Positions 48,880-57,615 are shown, counted from the first letter of the stretch. The stretch is DNA of 64,000 nucleotides from Actinacidiphila yanglinensis (GCF_900107965.1 NZ_FNVU01000027.1:1-64000), one strand, 5' to 3'. Translations and numbers: made by a program. Notes: a model not told the origin generated them from the letters alone.

Positions 48880-49473
48880 TCAGGCGGTCTGGGTGCGGAC
48901 CTGGCGGGTCCGCCAGGCCAGCAGGGCGGCCTGGGCGATGAAGAACACCCCGCCACCGGCGGCGTACGTCACCAGCGCGCTCAGCGACGGGTCGTCGCCG
49001 AGGGCCTGCACGTTGTAGAAGACGCCGACCAGGAGGGACAGGCCGCCCGCGATCAGCATCGGCCACTGCTTGCCCAGCTCGGGACCGCGCCGGCGCAGGC
49101 CGACCAGCACCTGGGCCGCGCCGGAGATGACGGCCCACGCCCCGAACACGTGCAGCACCGCCTCCACCCCACTGGCCCCCGCCAGGCCGACGCCGATCGC
49201 GGCGAGCGTGCTGAGCACCCCGTTGAAGAGGGTCACCCGGCGCTCCGAACCCTCCGGCAGCGCCCGGTAGTCGATCAGCGAGGACACCGCGTCGATCAGC
49301 GGATAGACCACCAGCAGGGTGATCGCCGCGCCGTCGAGCGCGTCGCGGGCTCCGGCGAACGCCACCGCCCAGACCACGGCGAGGATCCCGCGGCTCAGGT
49401 AGAGCCGGACCAGGGAGGAGCGCTCGCCGCTCGCGGCCGACGGGTGGGCGGACGTCGAGGTGTTCGTGTTCAT
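48880..49473 (-). CDS. DUF308/HdeD-like membrane protein
   Basis: This is a 197-residue protein with about six membrane helices arranged as two-helix repeats (LSRGILAVVWAVAFAGARDA, ITLLVVYPLIDAVSSLI, GVLSTLAAIGVGLAGASG, VFGAWAVISGAAQVLVG, WPMLIAGGLSLLVGVFYNV and a last helix), after a Ser/Thr-rich cytosolic N-terminus. This matches the DUF308/HdeD group linked to acid or envelope stress. ATG 49473 has GGAAAGG 8 nt upstream. Site B (49644-49664) overlaps a minus-strand TTGACG -35 about 170 bp upstream, so it is a likely CGNR target. Confidence 0.8.
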   Translation of the reverse strand: MNTNTSTSAHPSAASGERSSLVRLYLSRGILAVVWAVAFAGARDALDGAAITLLVVYPLIDAVSSLIDYRALPEGSERRVTLFNGVLSTLAAIGVGLAGASGVEAVLHVFGAWAVISGAAQVLVGLRRRGPELGKQWPMLIAGGLSLLVGVFYNVQALGDDPSLSALVTYAAGGGVFFIAQAALLAWRTRQVRTQTA

Positions 49474-49643
49474 GGGATCGGCCTTTCCAGGGTCCGCGGG
49501 TTCGGCGCGGGGCAGTCAGGTGTGAGCTAGGGGTGCGTGGCGGGCTTCGAGGCCGGATGGCATCTCCGCCCCGCGGAAACCCGCAGGTCGGCGGTAATAA
49601 AGGCCCCGCGCTTCCGGGTGAGATGAGATTCGCACACCATGAC

Positions 49644-49664
49644 GTCACCCGTCAAGACGGTGAC
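49644..49664. promoter_or_regulatory. Putative CGNR-regulator operator, site B
   Basis: GTCACC-cgtcaagac-GGTGAC. On the minus strand TTGACG within it, then an 18-nt spacer and GAATCT, would make a promoter for the DUF308 gene with a ~140-nt leader. The same site lies upstream of the plus-strand ABC-F unit. Confidence 0.7.
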
Positions 49665-49784
49665 TCGTGCGCGAGGGGGAGACCTCGCGGATCCGCCGGT
49701 GGAGACACATGTGTGCCGCCGGTGAGGTGGGACGGCGAGCGCTGGTCCACGGCCGCCGGCCGCTCGCTTGGTAGTCTCGGCACG

Positions 49785-49841
49785 GCGCCGATCGTGGAGC
49801 ACCGGCCGTCCGGCGCCCACGTGGAGCGCCGATCGTGGAGC
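49785..49841 (+). repeat. 16-bp direct repeat in the ABC-F leader region
   Basis: GCGCCGATCGTGGAGC occurs at 49785-49800 and 49826-49841, 41 bp apart. Between them GGCGCCG (49784-49790) can pair with CGGCGCC (49811-49817). The second copy ends where the ribosome site of the leader ORF begins, so alternative pairings could affect translation. A possible -10 TAGTCT lies just upstream (49772-49777). Confidence 0.6.
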
Positions 49842-49854
49842 GAGGAGACCAGAC

Positions 49855-49884
49855 ATGGCGGGCGACGACGACATCTCCGGGTGA
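49855..49884 (+). CDS. Nine-codon leader ORF (MAGDDDISG) upstream of ABC-F gene
   Basis: ATG-GCG-GGC-GAC-GAC-GAC-ATC-TCC-GGG-TGA is preceded by GAGGAG with 7-nt spacing, far better than the ribosome site of the ABC-F gene itself 168 bp downstream. Antibiotic-resistance ABC-F genes are often controlled by ribosome stalling on such leaders. The peptide could serve that role; an alternative is a remnant start codon of a lost gene. Confidence 0.5.
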   Translation: MAGDDDISG

Positions 49885-49969
49885 GCACCCGGCCCCGTCA
49901 GGCCACCGGCCGATGCCCAGGCGCATCGCCGTCGTGGCCGACTCGTCGTCCCTTCCCCCGTCCATGACC

Positions 49970-49989
49970 CGGGCAGCAACTCCTGCCCG
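49970..49989 (+). promoter_or_regulatory. Hairpin between leader ORF and ABC-F gene
   Basis: CGGGCAG-caactc-CTGCCCG is a perfect 7-bp stem with a 6-nt loop, 63 bp before the ABC-F start. It could be an attenuator or part of the structure controlling readthrough or translation. Apart from this, the leader ORF, the repeat and site B, the 579-bp region 49474-50052 shows no other gene. Confidence 0.45.
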
Positions 49990-50052
49990 CTGGTAGCCAC
50001 TTCGCGACCCGCGCGTCCGGCGGGCCGCGTCACGACCCCACTTGGCGGACCG

Positions 50053-51675
50053 ATGCCCCAACCTGCCCTGCTCGCCCACGACATCATCCGTACCCTCGGG
50101 ACCCGGCGGGTCCTCGACGGCGTGTCCCTCAGCGCGTCCCCCGGCCGCCGGATCGGGCTGATCGGCGAGAACGGCGCCGGCAAGTCGACGCTGCTGCGCC
50201 TGCTCGCCGGCGTGGACGAACCCGACGCCGGCCACGTCACGCGCCCGGCCGATCTGGGCTTCCTGCACCAGGAGATGCCGTTCGACGCCGCGGCCACGGT
50301 CGGCGATGTCCTCGACGAGGCACTGCGCGAGGCCCGCGCCGATCTCGCCGCGCTCGACCTCCTCACGGACCGGCTCGCCCGCACCCCGCAGGATTCCCCC
50401 GGCTACGCCGAACTGCTCGACGCGTACGGCGCGCGGCTCGAACAGGCCCGGCAGCGGGAGTCCTGGGACGCCGACCGGCAGGCCGCGATCGTGCTCGACG
50501 GGCTCGGCCTCGGCGCGATCGGGCACGAGCGGGCGCTCGGCTCGGTCTCGGGTGGCCAGCGCAGCCGGCTCGCGCTGGCCGCGCTCCTGGTCCGCCGACC
50601 CTCCGCCCTGCTGCTCGACGAACCGACCAACCACCTCGACGACGGCGCCGCCGCCTTCCTCGAGGAGCGGCTGCGTACCCTGCCCGGGGCTGTGGTGGCG
50701 GCCAGCCACGACCGGGCCTTCCTCGACGCGATCTGCACGGACCTGATCGACCTCGATCCGGCCGCGGACGGCCCGGTGCGCTTCGGCGGGGGCTACAGCG
50801 CCTACCAGGCGGCGAAGCGAGCCGAGCGGGACCGCTGGGAGCGCCGATTCGCCGAGGAGCAGGCGGAGTTGGTCGCGCTGCGGCAGGCCGTGTCGACGAC
50901 CGCGCATCGCGTCGCCCCCGATCGCGGGCCGCGCGACAGCGAGAAGATGGGATACGGCCACCGCGCCGGCCGGGTGCAGCACCAGATCTCACGCCAGGTG
51001 CGCAACGCCGCCCGCCGGCTGGAGGAGGCCGAGCGCGACCAGGTCGCCGAGCCGCCCGCTCCGCTGCGCTTCCGCGGTGGGGCGCTCGCCGCGGCGTCCG
51101 GCGACGGCACGCTCGTCTCGCTGCGCGACATCCGCGTGCCGGGGCGGCTGGAACTCGCCTGCCTGGACGTGCCGCCGACGCGGCGGCTCCTCGTCACCGG
51201 CGGCAACGGCGCGGGGAAGTCGACCCTGCTGGCCGTGCTCGCCGGACGGCTCGTGGCGCGGGGCGACGTACGGCGACGACCCGGGCTGACGGTGGGGCTG
51301 CTGGCCCAGGACACCCTCTTCGAGCGGCCCGAGCACACTGCGGCCGGCACCTACGAGGCAGTGCTCGGCGAGAGGCGGGCGGGGGAAGTGCCGCTGGACT
51401 CGCTCGGGTTGCTCCGCGGGTCCGACCTGGACACGCCGGTCGGGCAGCTGTCCGTCGGCCAGCGACGCCGGCTCGCGCTGGCGCTCCTCGTCGCCCGCCC
51501 GCCGGAGCTGCTGCTCCTCGACGAGCCCACGAACCACCTCTCCCCCGGGCTCTGCGACGAGTTGGAGGACGCACTCGGCTCCGGTCCGGGTGCGATCGTG
51601 GTCGCCACCCACGACCGCTGGCTCCGCCGCCGCTGGCAGGGCCCGACCTTCCACCTGGAGGCCCGGCGGGGCTGA
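50053..51675 (+). CDS. ABC-F family ATPase (ribosome-protection/antibiotic-resistance type)
   Basis: This is a 540-residue protein with two ABC ATPase domains and no membrane segments. The first has Walker A GENGAGKSTLL (about residues 39-49), signature SVSGGQRSRLALA and Walker B ALLLDEPTNHLDD; the second has GGNGAGKSTLLAVLAG, LSVGQRRRLALALL and LLLLDEPTNHLSPG. The linker (about 245-330) is rich in Arg/Glu as in factors that reach into the ribosome. Such proteins expel macrolide, lincosamide, streptogramin or pleuromutilin drugs. ATG 50053 has only a weak GGCGG nearby; a nine-codon leader ORF with a strong ribosome site precedes it. The drug specificity is not readable. Confidence 0.9.
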   Translation: MPQPALLAHDIIRTLGTRRVLDGVSLSASPGRRIGLIGENGAGKSTLLRLLAGVDEPDAGHVTRPADLGFLHQEMPFDAAATVGDVLDEALREARADLAALDLLTDRLARTPQDSPGYAELLDAYGARLEQARQRESWDADRQAAIVLDGLGLGAIGHERALGSVSGGQRSRLALAALLVRRPSALLLDEPTNHLDDGAAAFLEERLRTLPGAVVAASHDRAFLDAICTDLIDLDPAADGPVRFGGGYSAYQAAKRAERDRWERRFAEEQAELVALRQAVSTTAHRVAPDRGPRDSEKMGYGHRAGRVQHQISRQVRNAARRLEEAERDQVAEPPAPLRFRGGALAAASGDGTLVSLRDIRVPGRLELACLDVPPTRRLLVTGGNGAGKSTLLAVLAGRLVARGDVRRRPGLTVGLLAQDTLFERPEHTAAGTYEAVLGERRAGEVPLDSLGLLRGSDLDTPVGQLSVGQRRRLALALLVARPPELLLLDEPTNHLSPGLCDELEDALGSGPGAIVVATHDRWLRRRWQGPTFHLEARRG

Positions 51676-51744
51676 CCGCGGGCGCGCGAGGGGAAACCGG
51701 ACGCCGGCCGTTTCCGTCGGTGCCGCACTCTTGCCTCGTGCGCC

Positions 51745-51765
51745 GTCACCTGTCGAAATGGTGAC
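51745..51765. promoter_or_regulatory. Putative CGNR-regulator operator, site C (autoregulatory)
   Basis: GTCACC-tgtcgaaat-GGTGAC ends immediately before the ATG of the CGNR gene. A -35 TTGCCT (51731-51736) and a -10 within the site (about 51754-51759) would give a transcript starting at or next to the ATG, i.e. possibly leaderless and directly blocked by bound protein. Confidence 0.7.
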
Positions 51766-52335
51766 ATGAACCTCCCTCATGTGTTCGTTTGCGGGAATCC
51801 CGCGCTCGACTTCGCGGCGACGCTCCTGGCGCGTCGTTCCGCGCGGTTCGAGATGCTGGCGAGCCCCGACCGGTTGGACGCCTGGTACGTGGAGTCGGGA
51901 CTCGTCGACACCGTCTCACCCTGCCAGGAGGCCGACGTGACCCGCGCGAGGTCCGTACGCGAGGCGGTTGACGCCCTGGTCAAAGCCCTCCTGCTCGGCC
52001 GGGCATACGGCGGCCGGGCCCTGGTCGTCCTCAACGCCGCGGCCCGCCGCCCGACCGCGGTACCCCGGCTCACCGGGTCCGGGCGATGGACGGAGGCGAC
52101 GCCCGAGGAGGCGCTCGCCGCCGTGGCCCGGGAGGCCGTCGAGCTGCTGAGCGGGCCCGACGTCCCGCTGCTCAAGGAGTGTGATGAACCTGCGTGCACA
52201 CGTGTCTACCTCGACCGCTCCCGCGGCATGCGACGGCAGTGGTGCGCCATGGAGCCCTGCGGGAACAGGATCAAGGCCGCCGCCTACCGAGCCCGCAGAA
52301 AGGCCGCGCCGGCGCCGTCCGGCGCGACCCGCTGA
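51766..52335 (+). CDS. CGNR zinc-finger transcriptional regulator (ABATE domain)
   Basis: This is a 189-residue protein with the ABATE domain at the N-terminus (FVCGNPALDFAATLLARRSA) and a C-terminal CGNR zinc finger: CDEPACTRVYLDRSR then WCAMEPCGNRIKAAAYRARRK. Four cysteines (C-x4-C, C-x4-C) would bind zinc, and the conserved CGNR followed by a basic helix contacts DNA. The ATG directly follows operator-like site C, with no separate ribosome site, so the mRNA may be leaderless. Two further copies of the site lie upstream of the 66-residue and DUF308 genes, defining a probable local regulon. The effector is unknown. Confidence 0.9.
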   Translation: MNLPHVFVCGNPALDFAATLLARRSARFEMLASPDRLDAWYVESGLVDTVSPCQEADVTRARSVREAVDALVKALLLGRAYGGRALVVLNAAARRPTAVPRLTGSGRWTEATPEEALAAVAREAVELLSGPDVPLLKECDEPACTRVYLDRSRGMRRQWCAMEPCGNRIKAAAYRARRKAAPAPSGATR

Positions 52336-52471
52336 CACCCACCCGCTTCGGGCCACCACCCGATCGACCCGGGGGATGTCCCCATGGTCGCCTCCCGGAC
52401 GGAGCACCTAGTTTCGGCACCGTCAAGGGGCCGTACCGGCCACAACAGACCGTCTTACCCGAGGAGTTGCC

Positions 52472-53626
52472 GTGAAGACCTACCTGCGGGCGCTGGGCGC
52501 GGCCGTCGCTCTCACCGTCGGCGCCGCCTCTCCCGCCCTGGCCGCGCCGCGGACCGCCACCGGCCCCTCCAGTCCCTCCGGACACTCCGGCACTGCCGCG
52601 GTACAGCAGGTGCTGGACCGGCTGACCGGCGAGGACGGGGCGCCGGGGGCGCTCGCGCAACTGCGCACCGAGCGGGGCAGCACGACGCTGACCAGCGGCG
52701 TTGCGGACATAAACACGCAGGCGCCGATGCGCGCCGACAGCACCTACCGCATCGGCAGCATGACCAAGATGTACGTCGCGACGGTCGTGCTGCAGCTCGT
52801 GGGCGACGGCCGCGTGTCGCTCGACGCGCCGGTGGAGCGCTACCTGCCCGGTGTCGTGCGGGCCAACGGCAACGACGGCCGGAACATCCGCGTGCGGGAC
52901 CTGCTCCAGCACACCAGCAGACTCCCCGACTACCTGGCGTACTGGACACCGCCGCAGATCCTGGCCGACCGGTTCGCCCACCACGACCTCTCCGAACTGC
53001 TCGCCGTCGCCCTGGCGCACCCGCCGGTGACGGTGGACACCCCCGGCGGGTTCCACTACTCCAACACCGACTACGTGCTGCTCTCCCTGCTGATCGAGAA
53101 GGTGACCGGCCGTCCGTACGGTACGGAGATCTCGCAGCGCATCCTGAAGCCGCTGGGGCTGCGTTCCACGTCGGTGCCGGGGGACGCCTCGACGATCCCG
53201 GGAACGCACCCGCGCGGCTACGTGAAGCTGTCCGCCGACGCCGATCCGATGGACGTGACGGAGTTCGACCCGACGGTGGCCGCCGGGGCCGGCGACATGA
53301 TCTCCAGCGCCTCGGACATGTCGCGGTTCCTCGGAGCCCTGCTGGGCGGGCAACTGCTGCCCCGGCCGGAACTGGCCCGGATGATGGACGTGGAACCGAC
53401 CGGACATGCCGGCAGCCGCGCCTACGGGTTGGGGCTGGAGCGCTGGTCGCTGCCGTGCGGCGGCGTCTTCTGGGGGCACCAGGGCGACATCTTCGGCTTC
53501 GAGACGATGACCGGCGCGACCACGGACGGTCGTCAGGCCACGGTCATGGTCAACCTCGACCCGGGCGGCACGGACGCCCAGGATGCCGACGTCCAGGCCG
53601 CGGTGACCACCGCGCTGTGCTCCTGA
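52472..53626 (+). CDS. Secreted serine hydrolase (beta-lactamase/D-alanyl-D-alanine carboxypeptidase class)
   Basis: This is a 384-residue exported protein of the serine beta-lactamase superfamily. It has a Sec signal peptide (residues 1-25, cleavage near ALAAP), SxxK motif RIGSMTKMYVA (Ser about residue 93), YxN motif in HYSNTDYVLLS and the third motif WGHQGDIFGF in place of KTG, as in class C-like esterases and D-Ala-D-Ala carboxypeptidases. It acts outside the membrane on D-amino-acid peptides or esters. The start is GTG at 52472 with GAGGAG 5 nt upstream. It is convergent with the TetR gene. Confidence 0.9.
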   Translation: MKTYLRALGAAVALTVGAASPALAAPRTATGPSSPSGHSGTAAVQQVLDRLTGEDGAPGALAQLRTERGSTTLTSGVADINTQAPMRADSTYRIGSMTKMYVATVVLQLVGDGRVSLDAPVERYLPGVVRANGNDGRNIRVRDLLQHTSRLPDYLAYWTPPQILADRFAHHDLSELLAVALAHPPVTVDTPGGFHYSNTDYVLLSLLIEKVTGRPYGTEISQRILKPLGLRSTSVPGDASTIPGTHPRGYVKLSADADPMDVTEFDPTVAAGAGDMISSASDMSRFLGALLGGQLLPRPELARMMDVEPTGHAGSRAYGLGLERWSLPCGGVFWGHQGDIFGFETMTGATTDGRQATVMVNLDPGGTDAQDADVQAAVTTALCS

Positions 53627-53761
53627 CCGGCCGCTCGCCCGCTCCGCGGTCGCCGCACCACGACAGGTGCCGCGCCCGCGAGGCGGACAAGCGGCCGGAC
53701 GGGGTCCGCCCACGTCCGGCCCCGCCCGCCGCCGGCCCGGGGCTCCGGGCCGACCGGCACC

Positions 53762-54316
53762 TCACGCCGCGCCGATCCCCCGCAGGAGCGTGTCGACCAC
53801 CGTGTCGGCGGCCTGGGCGGCGCTGACCTCCGGCAGACGTTCCGCGGCCAGCAGCATCAACTGCGGCAGTACGGCGCTCGCCCAGCCGGCCGGCAGACCG
53901 GAGCGCAGCAGCCCCTCGTCCGCGGCGCGCGCGAGGAAGGCGTCGACCTCATGGACCGATACGTCGCGCCGGCGGCGCACCGCGTCCTCGGCCAGCATCC
54001 GGTCGAGGTCGACCGGCCAGGTGCGGTTCACGTCGATGATGCCCTCGACGTAGCGGTGCAGCGCCACCGCGACGGGCGCCTCGCGCAGCCTGGCCTCCTC
54101 GATGGCCTGCTCGATCGCGGCGAGACGCGAGGCGTAGATCGCCGCGAGCAGGTCCTCGCGGGAGGCGAACCGCCGGTAGACGGTCCGCCGGTCCACCCCG
54201 GCCTCGGCCGCGATCGCGCCCATGCTCGCGGCCGGATCGACGGCGAGCATGCGGGCTCCGGTGGTCAGGACGGCTTCCAGGTTGCGTGCTGCGTCGGCTC
54301 TCACGTCCCTCAGCAT
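53762..54316 (-). CDS. TetR-family transcriptional regulator
   Basis: This is a 184-residue regulator. The helix-turn-helix is MGAIAAEAGVDRRTVYRRFASREDLLAAIYASRLAAIE (about residues 33-70), followed by a helical effector domain. The start ATG 54316 is chosen for the usual spacing of the DNA-binding domain; GTG 54304 is an alternative. It is divergent from an aldehyde dehydrogenase/MFS exporter operon whose promoter contains AGATATCT, a likely binding site. It probably responds to a toxic aldehyde or drug (inference). Confidence 0.9.
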   Translation of the reverse strand: MLRDVRADAARNLEAVLTTGARMLAVDPAASMGAIAAEAGVDRRTVYRRFASREDLLAAIYASRLAAIEQAIEEARLREAPVAVALHRYVEGIIDVNRTWPVDLDRMLAEDAVRRRRDVSVHEVDAFLARAADEGLLRSGLPAGWASAVLPQLMLLAAERLPEVSAAQAADTVVDTLLRGIGAA

Positions 54317-54356
54317 ATCCCTCGATGGGGAGCCTGTGCGATGTACCGCCACAGCC

Positions 54357-54387
54357 TTGCGTAGATATCTCTCACAAGTGCTACAGT
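54357..54387 (+). promoter_or_regulatory. Promoter of the aldehyde dehydrogenase/MFS unit
   Basis: TTGCGT (54357-54362), a long 19-nt spacer and TACAGT (54382-54387). The palindrome AGATATCT (54363-54370) lies in the spacer and could be the TetR operator. Confidence 0.4.
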
Positions 54388-54439
54388 GATGAGGCGGTTG
54401 GCAGACGGCCAGCAGCACCCTCCCGAACGGAGCACGACC

Positions 54440-55882
54440 GTGATCACCTACGACCGCCTCTTCGTCGCCGGTTCCTGGACCGAGCCGAGCGACCCGGAAC
54501 TCCTCGACATCCTGTCCCCGCACGACGAGGCGGTCCTGGGCCGCGCCGCGCAGGCCCGGCCCGCCGACGTGGACCGCGCGGTGGCCGCCGCCCGCGCCGC
54601 CTTCGACGAGGGCGAGTGGCCCCGGACGGCGCCGGCCGAGCGGATCGCGGTCCTGCGCCGGCTCAACACCTTGCGCGAGGAGAACGCCGAGAAGATCGCC
54701 GCCCTGATGTCCGCCGAGAACGGCTCGGCCGGATGGTTCATGCGGGCCGGCCAGGCCGGGCTCACCCGGCAGGCCAACGCCTACCTCAAGGCTGCCGAGG
54801 AGATGCCCTGGGAGGAAACCCTCGTCCCCTCCGACCCCGCCTCCCCCGCCCGCAGCGTGGTGCGCCGCGAGCCGATCGGCGTGGTGGCCGCCGTCATCCC
54901 GTGGAACTCACCGTTCTCCGCGGCGATGGCCAAGATCATCCCCGCACTGCTGGCCGGCAACACGGTCGTCCTCAAGGTCTCCCCGGAGAACTCGCTGAGC
55001 ATGGGCTTCCTCGCCGAACTGCTGCAACGGGCGGGGGTTCCCGAGGGCGTCATCAGCGTGCTGCCCGCGGACCGGCAGACCAGCGAGCACCTGGTCTCGC
55101 ACCCGGACGTCGACAAGATCGCGTTCACCGGCTCGACCGGCGCCGGCCGCCGGATCGCCTCGATCGCCGGGCAGCAGCTCAAGCGGGTCAGCCTGGAGCT
55201 CGGCGGCAAGTCCGCCGCCGTCATCCTGCCCGACGCCGACGTGCACCAGGCCGTGCAGGGACTGAAGTTCGGCTCCCTGCTCAACAACGGCGAGGCGTGC
55301 ATCGCCCAGACCCGCATCCTCGCGCCGCGCAGCCGGTACGAGGAGGTCGTCAGCGCGCTCAAGGACCTCGTGGAATCGCTCAAGGTCGGCGACCCGAGCG
55401 ACCCCGACACGTTCATCGGCCCGATGGTCCGCCGCGACCAGCAGCAGCGGGTGCGCGACTACATCCGGCTCGGCATCGAGGAGGGCGCCCGCCTCGTCAC
55501 CGGCGGCCCGCAGATACCGGCCGGCCTGGAGAGCGGCTACTACGTGACCCCGACCGTGTTCGCCGACGTCGACACCTCGATGCGGATCGCCCAGGAGGAG
55601 ATCTTCGGCCCGGTCCTGGTCGTCATCGGCTACGACGACGAGGACGACGCCGTCCGCATCGCCAACGACTCCGAGTACGGCCTGTCCGGCGGCGTGTGGT
55701 CCTCCGACGAGGCGCACGCCCTCGCCGTCGCCCGCCGGATCCGCACCGGCACGGTCACCGTCAACGGCGCGTCCATCGGCTTCGACGGGCCGTTCGGCGG
55801 CTTCAAGGCCAGCGGGATCGGCCGCGAGTACGGCGCGGTCGGCCTCGGCAGCTACACCGAGTACAAGACCGTCACCCTGTGA
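54440..55882 (+). CDS. NAD(P)+-dependent aldehyde dehydrogenase
   Basis: This is a 480-residue ALDH. It has VVAAVIPWNSPFSAAMAKI, FTGSTGAGRRIASIA, catalytic Glu in LELGGKSAA, catalytic Cys in NNGEACIAQTR (about residue 284), QEEIFGPVLVV and the terminal GGFKASGIGREYG. The start is GTG at 54440 (GGAG 8 nt upstream; N-terminus VITYDRLFVAGSW is typical); an ATG at 54386 lies on the promoter -10. With the MFS gene 98 bp downstream and the divergent TetR it forms a detoxification-type cassette. Confidence 0.93.
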   Translation: MITYDRLFVAGSWTEPSDPELLDILSPHDEAVLGRAAQARPADVDRAVAAARAAFDEGEWPRTAPAERIAVLRRLNTLREENAEKIAALMSAENGSAGWFMRAGQAGLTRQANAYLKAAEEMPWEETLVPSDPASPARSVVRREPIGVVAAVIPWNSPFSAAMAKIIPALLAGNTVVLKVSPENSLSMGFLAELLQRAGVPEGVISVLPADRQTSEHLVSHPDVDKIAFTGSTGAGRRIASIAGQQLKRVSLELGGKSAAVILPDADVHQAVQGLKFGSLLNNGEACIAQTRILAPRSRYEEVVSALKDLVESLKVGDPSDPDTFIGPMVRRDQQQRVRDYIRLGIEEGARLVTGGPQIPAGLESGYYVTPTVFADVDTSMRIAQEEIFGPVLVVIGYDDEDDAVRIANDSEYGLSGGVWSSDEAHALAVARRIRTGTVTVNGASIGFDGPFGGFKASGIGREYGAVGLGSYTEYKTVTL

Positions 55883-55980
55883 CCGCTCCGTGAGGCCGGT
55901 CCGCGCGACCGGCCCGCCCTCCCGCGGCCCCCCGCACCCCCCCCGACACCCTGAACCGAACCTTCCGAAAGGCCCCTCCG

Positions 55981-57534
55981 ATGCCTGGCACAAGGCAACT
56001 CGACACACCCCGCACCCCGTCACGCGCCCCGGGCGTCGCGGCCGCCATGAGCGCCCTGGTCCTGGCCGTGCTCCTGGCCTCGCTGGACTCCACCATCGTC
56101 TCCACCGCGCTGCCCCGCATCGCCGAGGACCTGCGCGGGTTCGACAACATCGCGTGGGTCAGCGCCGCCTACCTGCTGGCCTCGACCGCGGTCACCCCGC
56201 TGTGGGGCAAGCTCGGCGACATGTTCGGGCGCAAGCGCCTGTACCTCCTGTCGACCGGCCTGTTCCTCATCGCTTCCGTCGCCTGCGGGCTGGCCCAGGA
56301 CCTGCCGCAGCTCATCGGTGCCCGCGTCCTGCAGGGCGTCGGCGGAGGCGGCATGATCGTGCTGACCTTCGCGCTCGTCGGTGACATCGTCAGCCCGGCC
56401 GAACGCGGCCGCTACCAGGGCATGTTCGGGTCGGTGTACGGCGTCGCCAGCATCGTCGGCCCGCTGCTGGGCGGGGTCTTCACCGACCAGCTGTCCTGGC
56501 GGTGGGCGTTCCTGATCAACCTGCCGATCGGCGTGGTGACGCTCGTCATCGCGGGCCGGGTACTGCCGGCCGCGACCCGCAGGACGGCGGCCCGCATCGA
56601 CTACCTCGGCGCGCTGCTGCTGGCCGCGATCGCCACCGGCATCGTGCTCGTCACGTCCTTCGGCCAGCGCTGGGGCTGGGGTTCGCCGTCCATCGTCGGC
56701 CTGATCGTCGCGACGGTCGTCCTCGCCGTGCTGGTGGTCCCGGTGGAACGCCGCGCCGCCGCCCCCATCCTGCCGGTGACGATGCTCACCTCCCGCACCG
56801 TGGTGTTCTCCTCGCTGATCGGATTCGCCGCCAACGCCGCGATGTTCAGCGTCCTGCTCTACCTGCCGACGTACCTCCAGGTGGTGCACGGGGTGTCGGC
56901 CACGCTGTCCGGGGTGCACATGCTGCCGCTGGTACTCGGCCTGGTCGTCAGCCAGTCGCTGGCGGGACGCTGGTCGGTGCGGGTCGAACGCCTGCGGCTG
57001 ATCCTGGTCACGGGCATGGCGCTCAACGTCGCCGGACTGCTGCTGCTCGGCACGCTGGGGGCCGGCACGGGCACCGTGGCTCTCAGCGCGTACTTCCTGG
57101 TCGCCGGTGTCGGCATGGGCATGGTCCCGATGGTGGTGCTCACCGCGGTGCAGAACAGCGTGCCCGCCCAGGACATCGGTGCTGCCAGCGCCGTGGTGAC
57201 CTTCGCCCGGTCGATCGGCGCCGCTTTCGGGGTCGCGATCTTCGGCAGCCTGCTGACCAGTGACTTCGCGCACCGGCTGCACGGCCTGCCGGTGACCGGC
57301 GGCTTCGACCCGGCCCGGCCGGACACGATAGCGGTGCTGCCCTCCGCCGTACGGCACGCCGCCCTGGAGGCCTTCGCCCGCGCCACCGGCACCGGGTTCC
57401 TGTGGCTGGTGCCGCTGGTCGTCGCCGGGACGCTGCTCGCGTTCTTCCTCGCCCCGCACCGGGACACCGCGAAGGACGCGCCCGTCGGCTCCCCCCTCGC
57501 GCAGGGCAACGGCGAGCGGGCGCCGGTGGCCTGA
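55981..57534 (+). CDS. MFS drug-efflux transporter, DHA2 (14-TM) family
   Basis: This is a 517-residue inner-membrane proton antiporter. Motif A is GKLGDMFGRKRLYLL (about residues 76-90), motif C-like GPLLGGVFTDQLSWRWAFLINLPIG is typical of EmrB/QacA proteins, and D1-type SLDSTIVSTALPRIA lies in the first helix. There are fourteen predicted membrane segments. ATG 55981 has AAAGG 8 nt upstream. It is co-transcribed with the aldehyde dehydrogenase gene and ends at a very strong terminator. Confidence 0.93.
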   Translation: MPGTRQLDTPRTPSRAPGVAAAMSALVLAVLLASLDSTIVSTALPRIAEDLRGFDNIAWVSAAYLLASTAVTPLWGKLGDMFGRKRLYLLSTGLFLIASVACGLAQDLPQLIGARVLQGVGGGGMIVLTFALVGDIVSPAERGRYQGMFGSVYGVASIVGPLLGGVFTDQLSWRWAFLINLPIGVVTLVIAGRVLPAATRRTAARIDYLGALLLAAIATGIVLVTSFGQRWGWGSPSIVGLIVATVVLAVLVVPVERRAAAPILPVTMLTSRTVVFSSLIGFAANAAMFSVLLYLPTYLQVVHGVSATLSGVHMLPLVLGLVVSQSLAGRWSVRVERLRLILVTGMALNVAGLLLLGTLGAGTGTVALSAYFLVAGVGMGMVPMVVLTAVQNSVPAQDIGAASAVVTFARSIGAAFGVAIFGSLLTSDFAHRLHGLPVTGGFDPARPDTIAVLPSAVRHAALEAFARATGTGFLWLVPLVVAGTLLAFFLAPHRDTAKDAPVGSPLAQGNGERAPVA

Positions 57535-57553
57535 GCGAGCCTGCTCCCGGGAG

Positions 57554-57593
57554 CGCGCGGGTACGGCCGACCACCGTCGGCCGTACCCGCGCG
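57554..57593. terminator. Perfect 18-bp hairpin, bidirectional terminator
   Basis: Arms 57554-57571 and 57576-57593 (CGCGCGGGTACGGCCGAC and its complement) pair without mismatch around a 4-nt loop. It sits between the convergent MFS and GH2 genes. Confidence 0.9.
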
Positions 57594-57615
57594 TTCCGGT
57601 CATCCGCCGAAGGCG

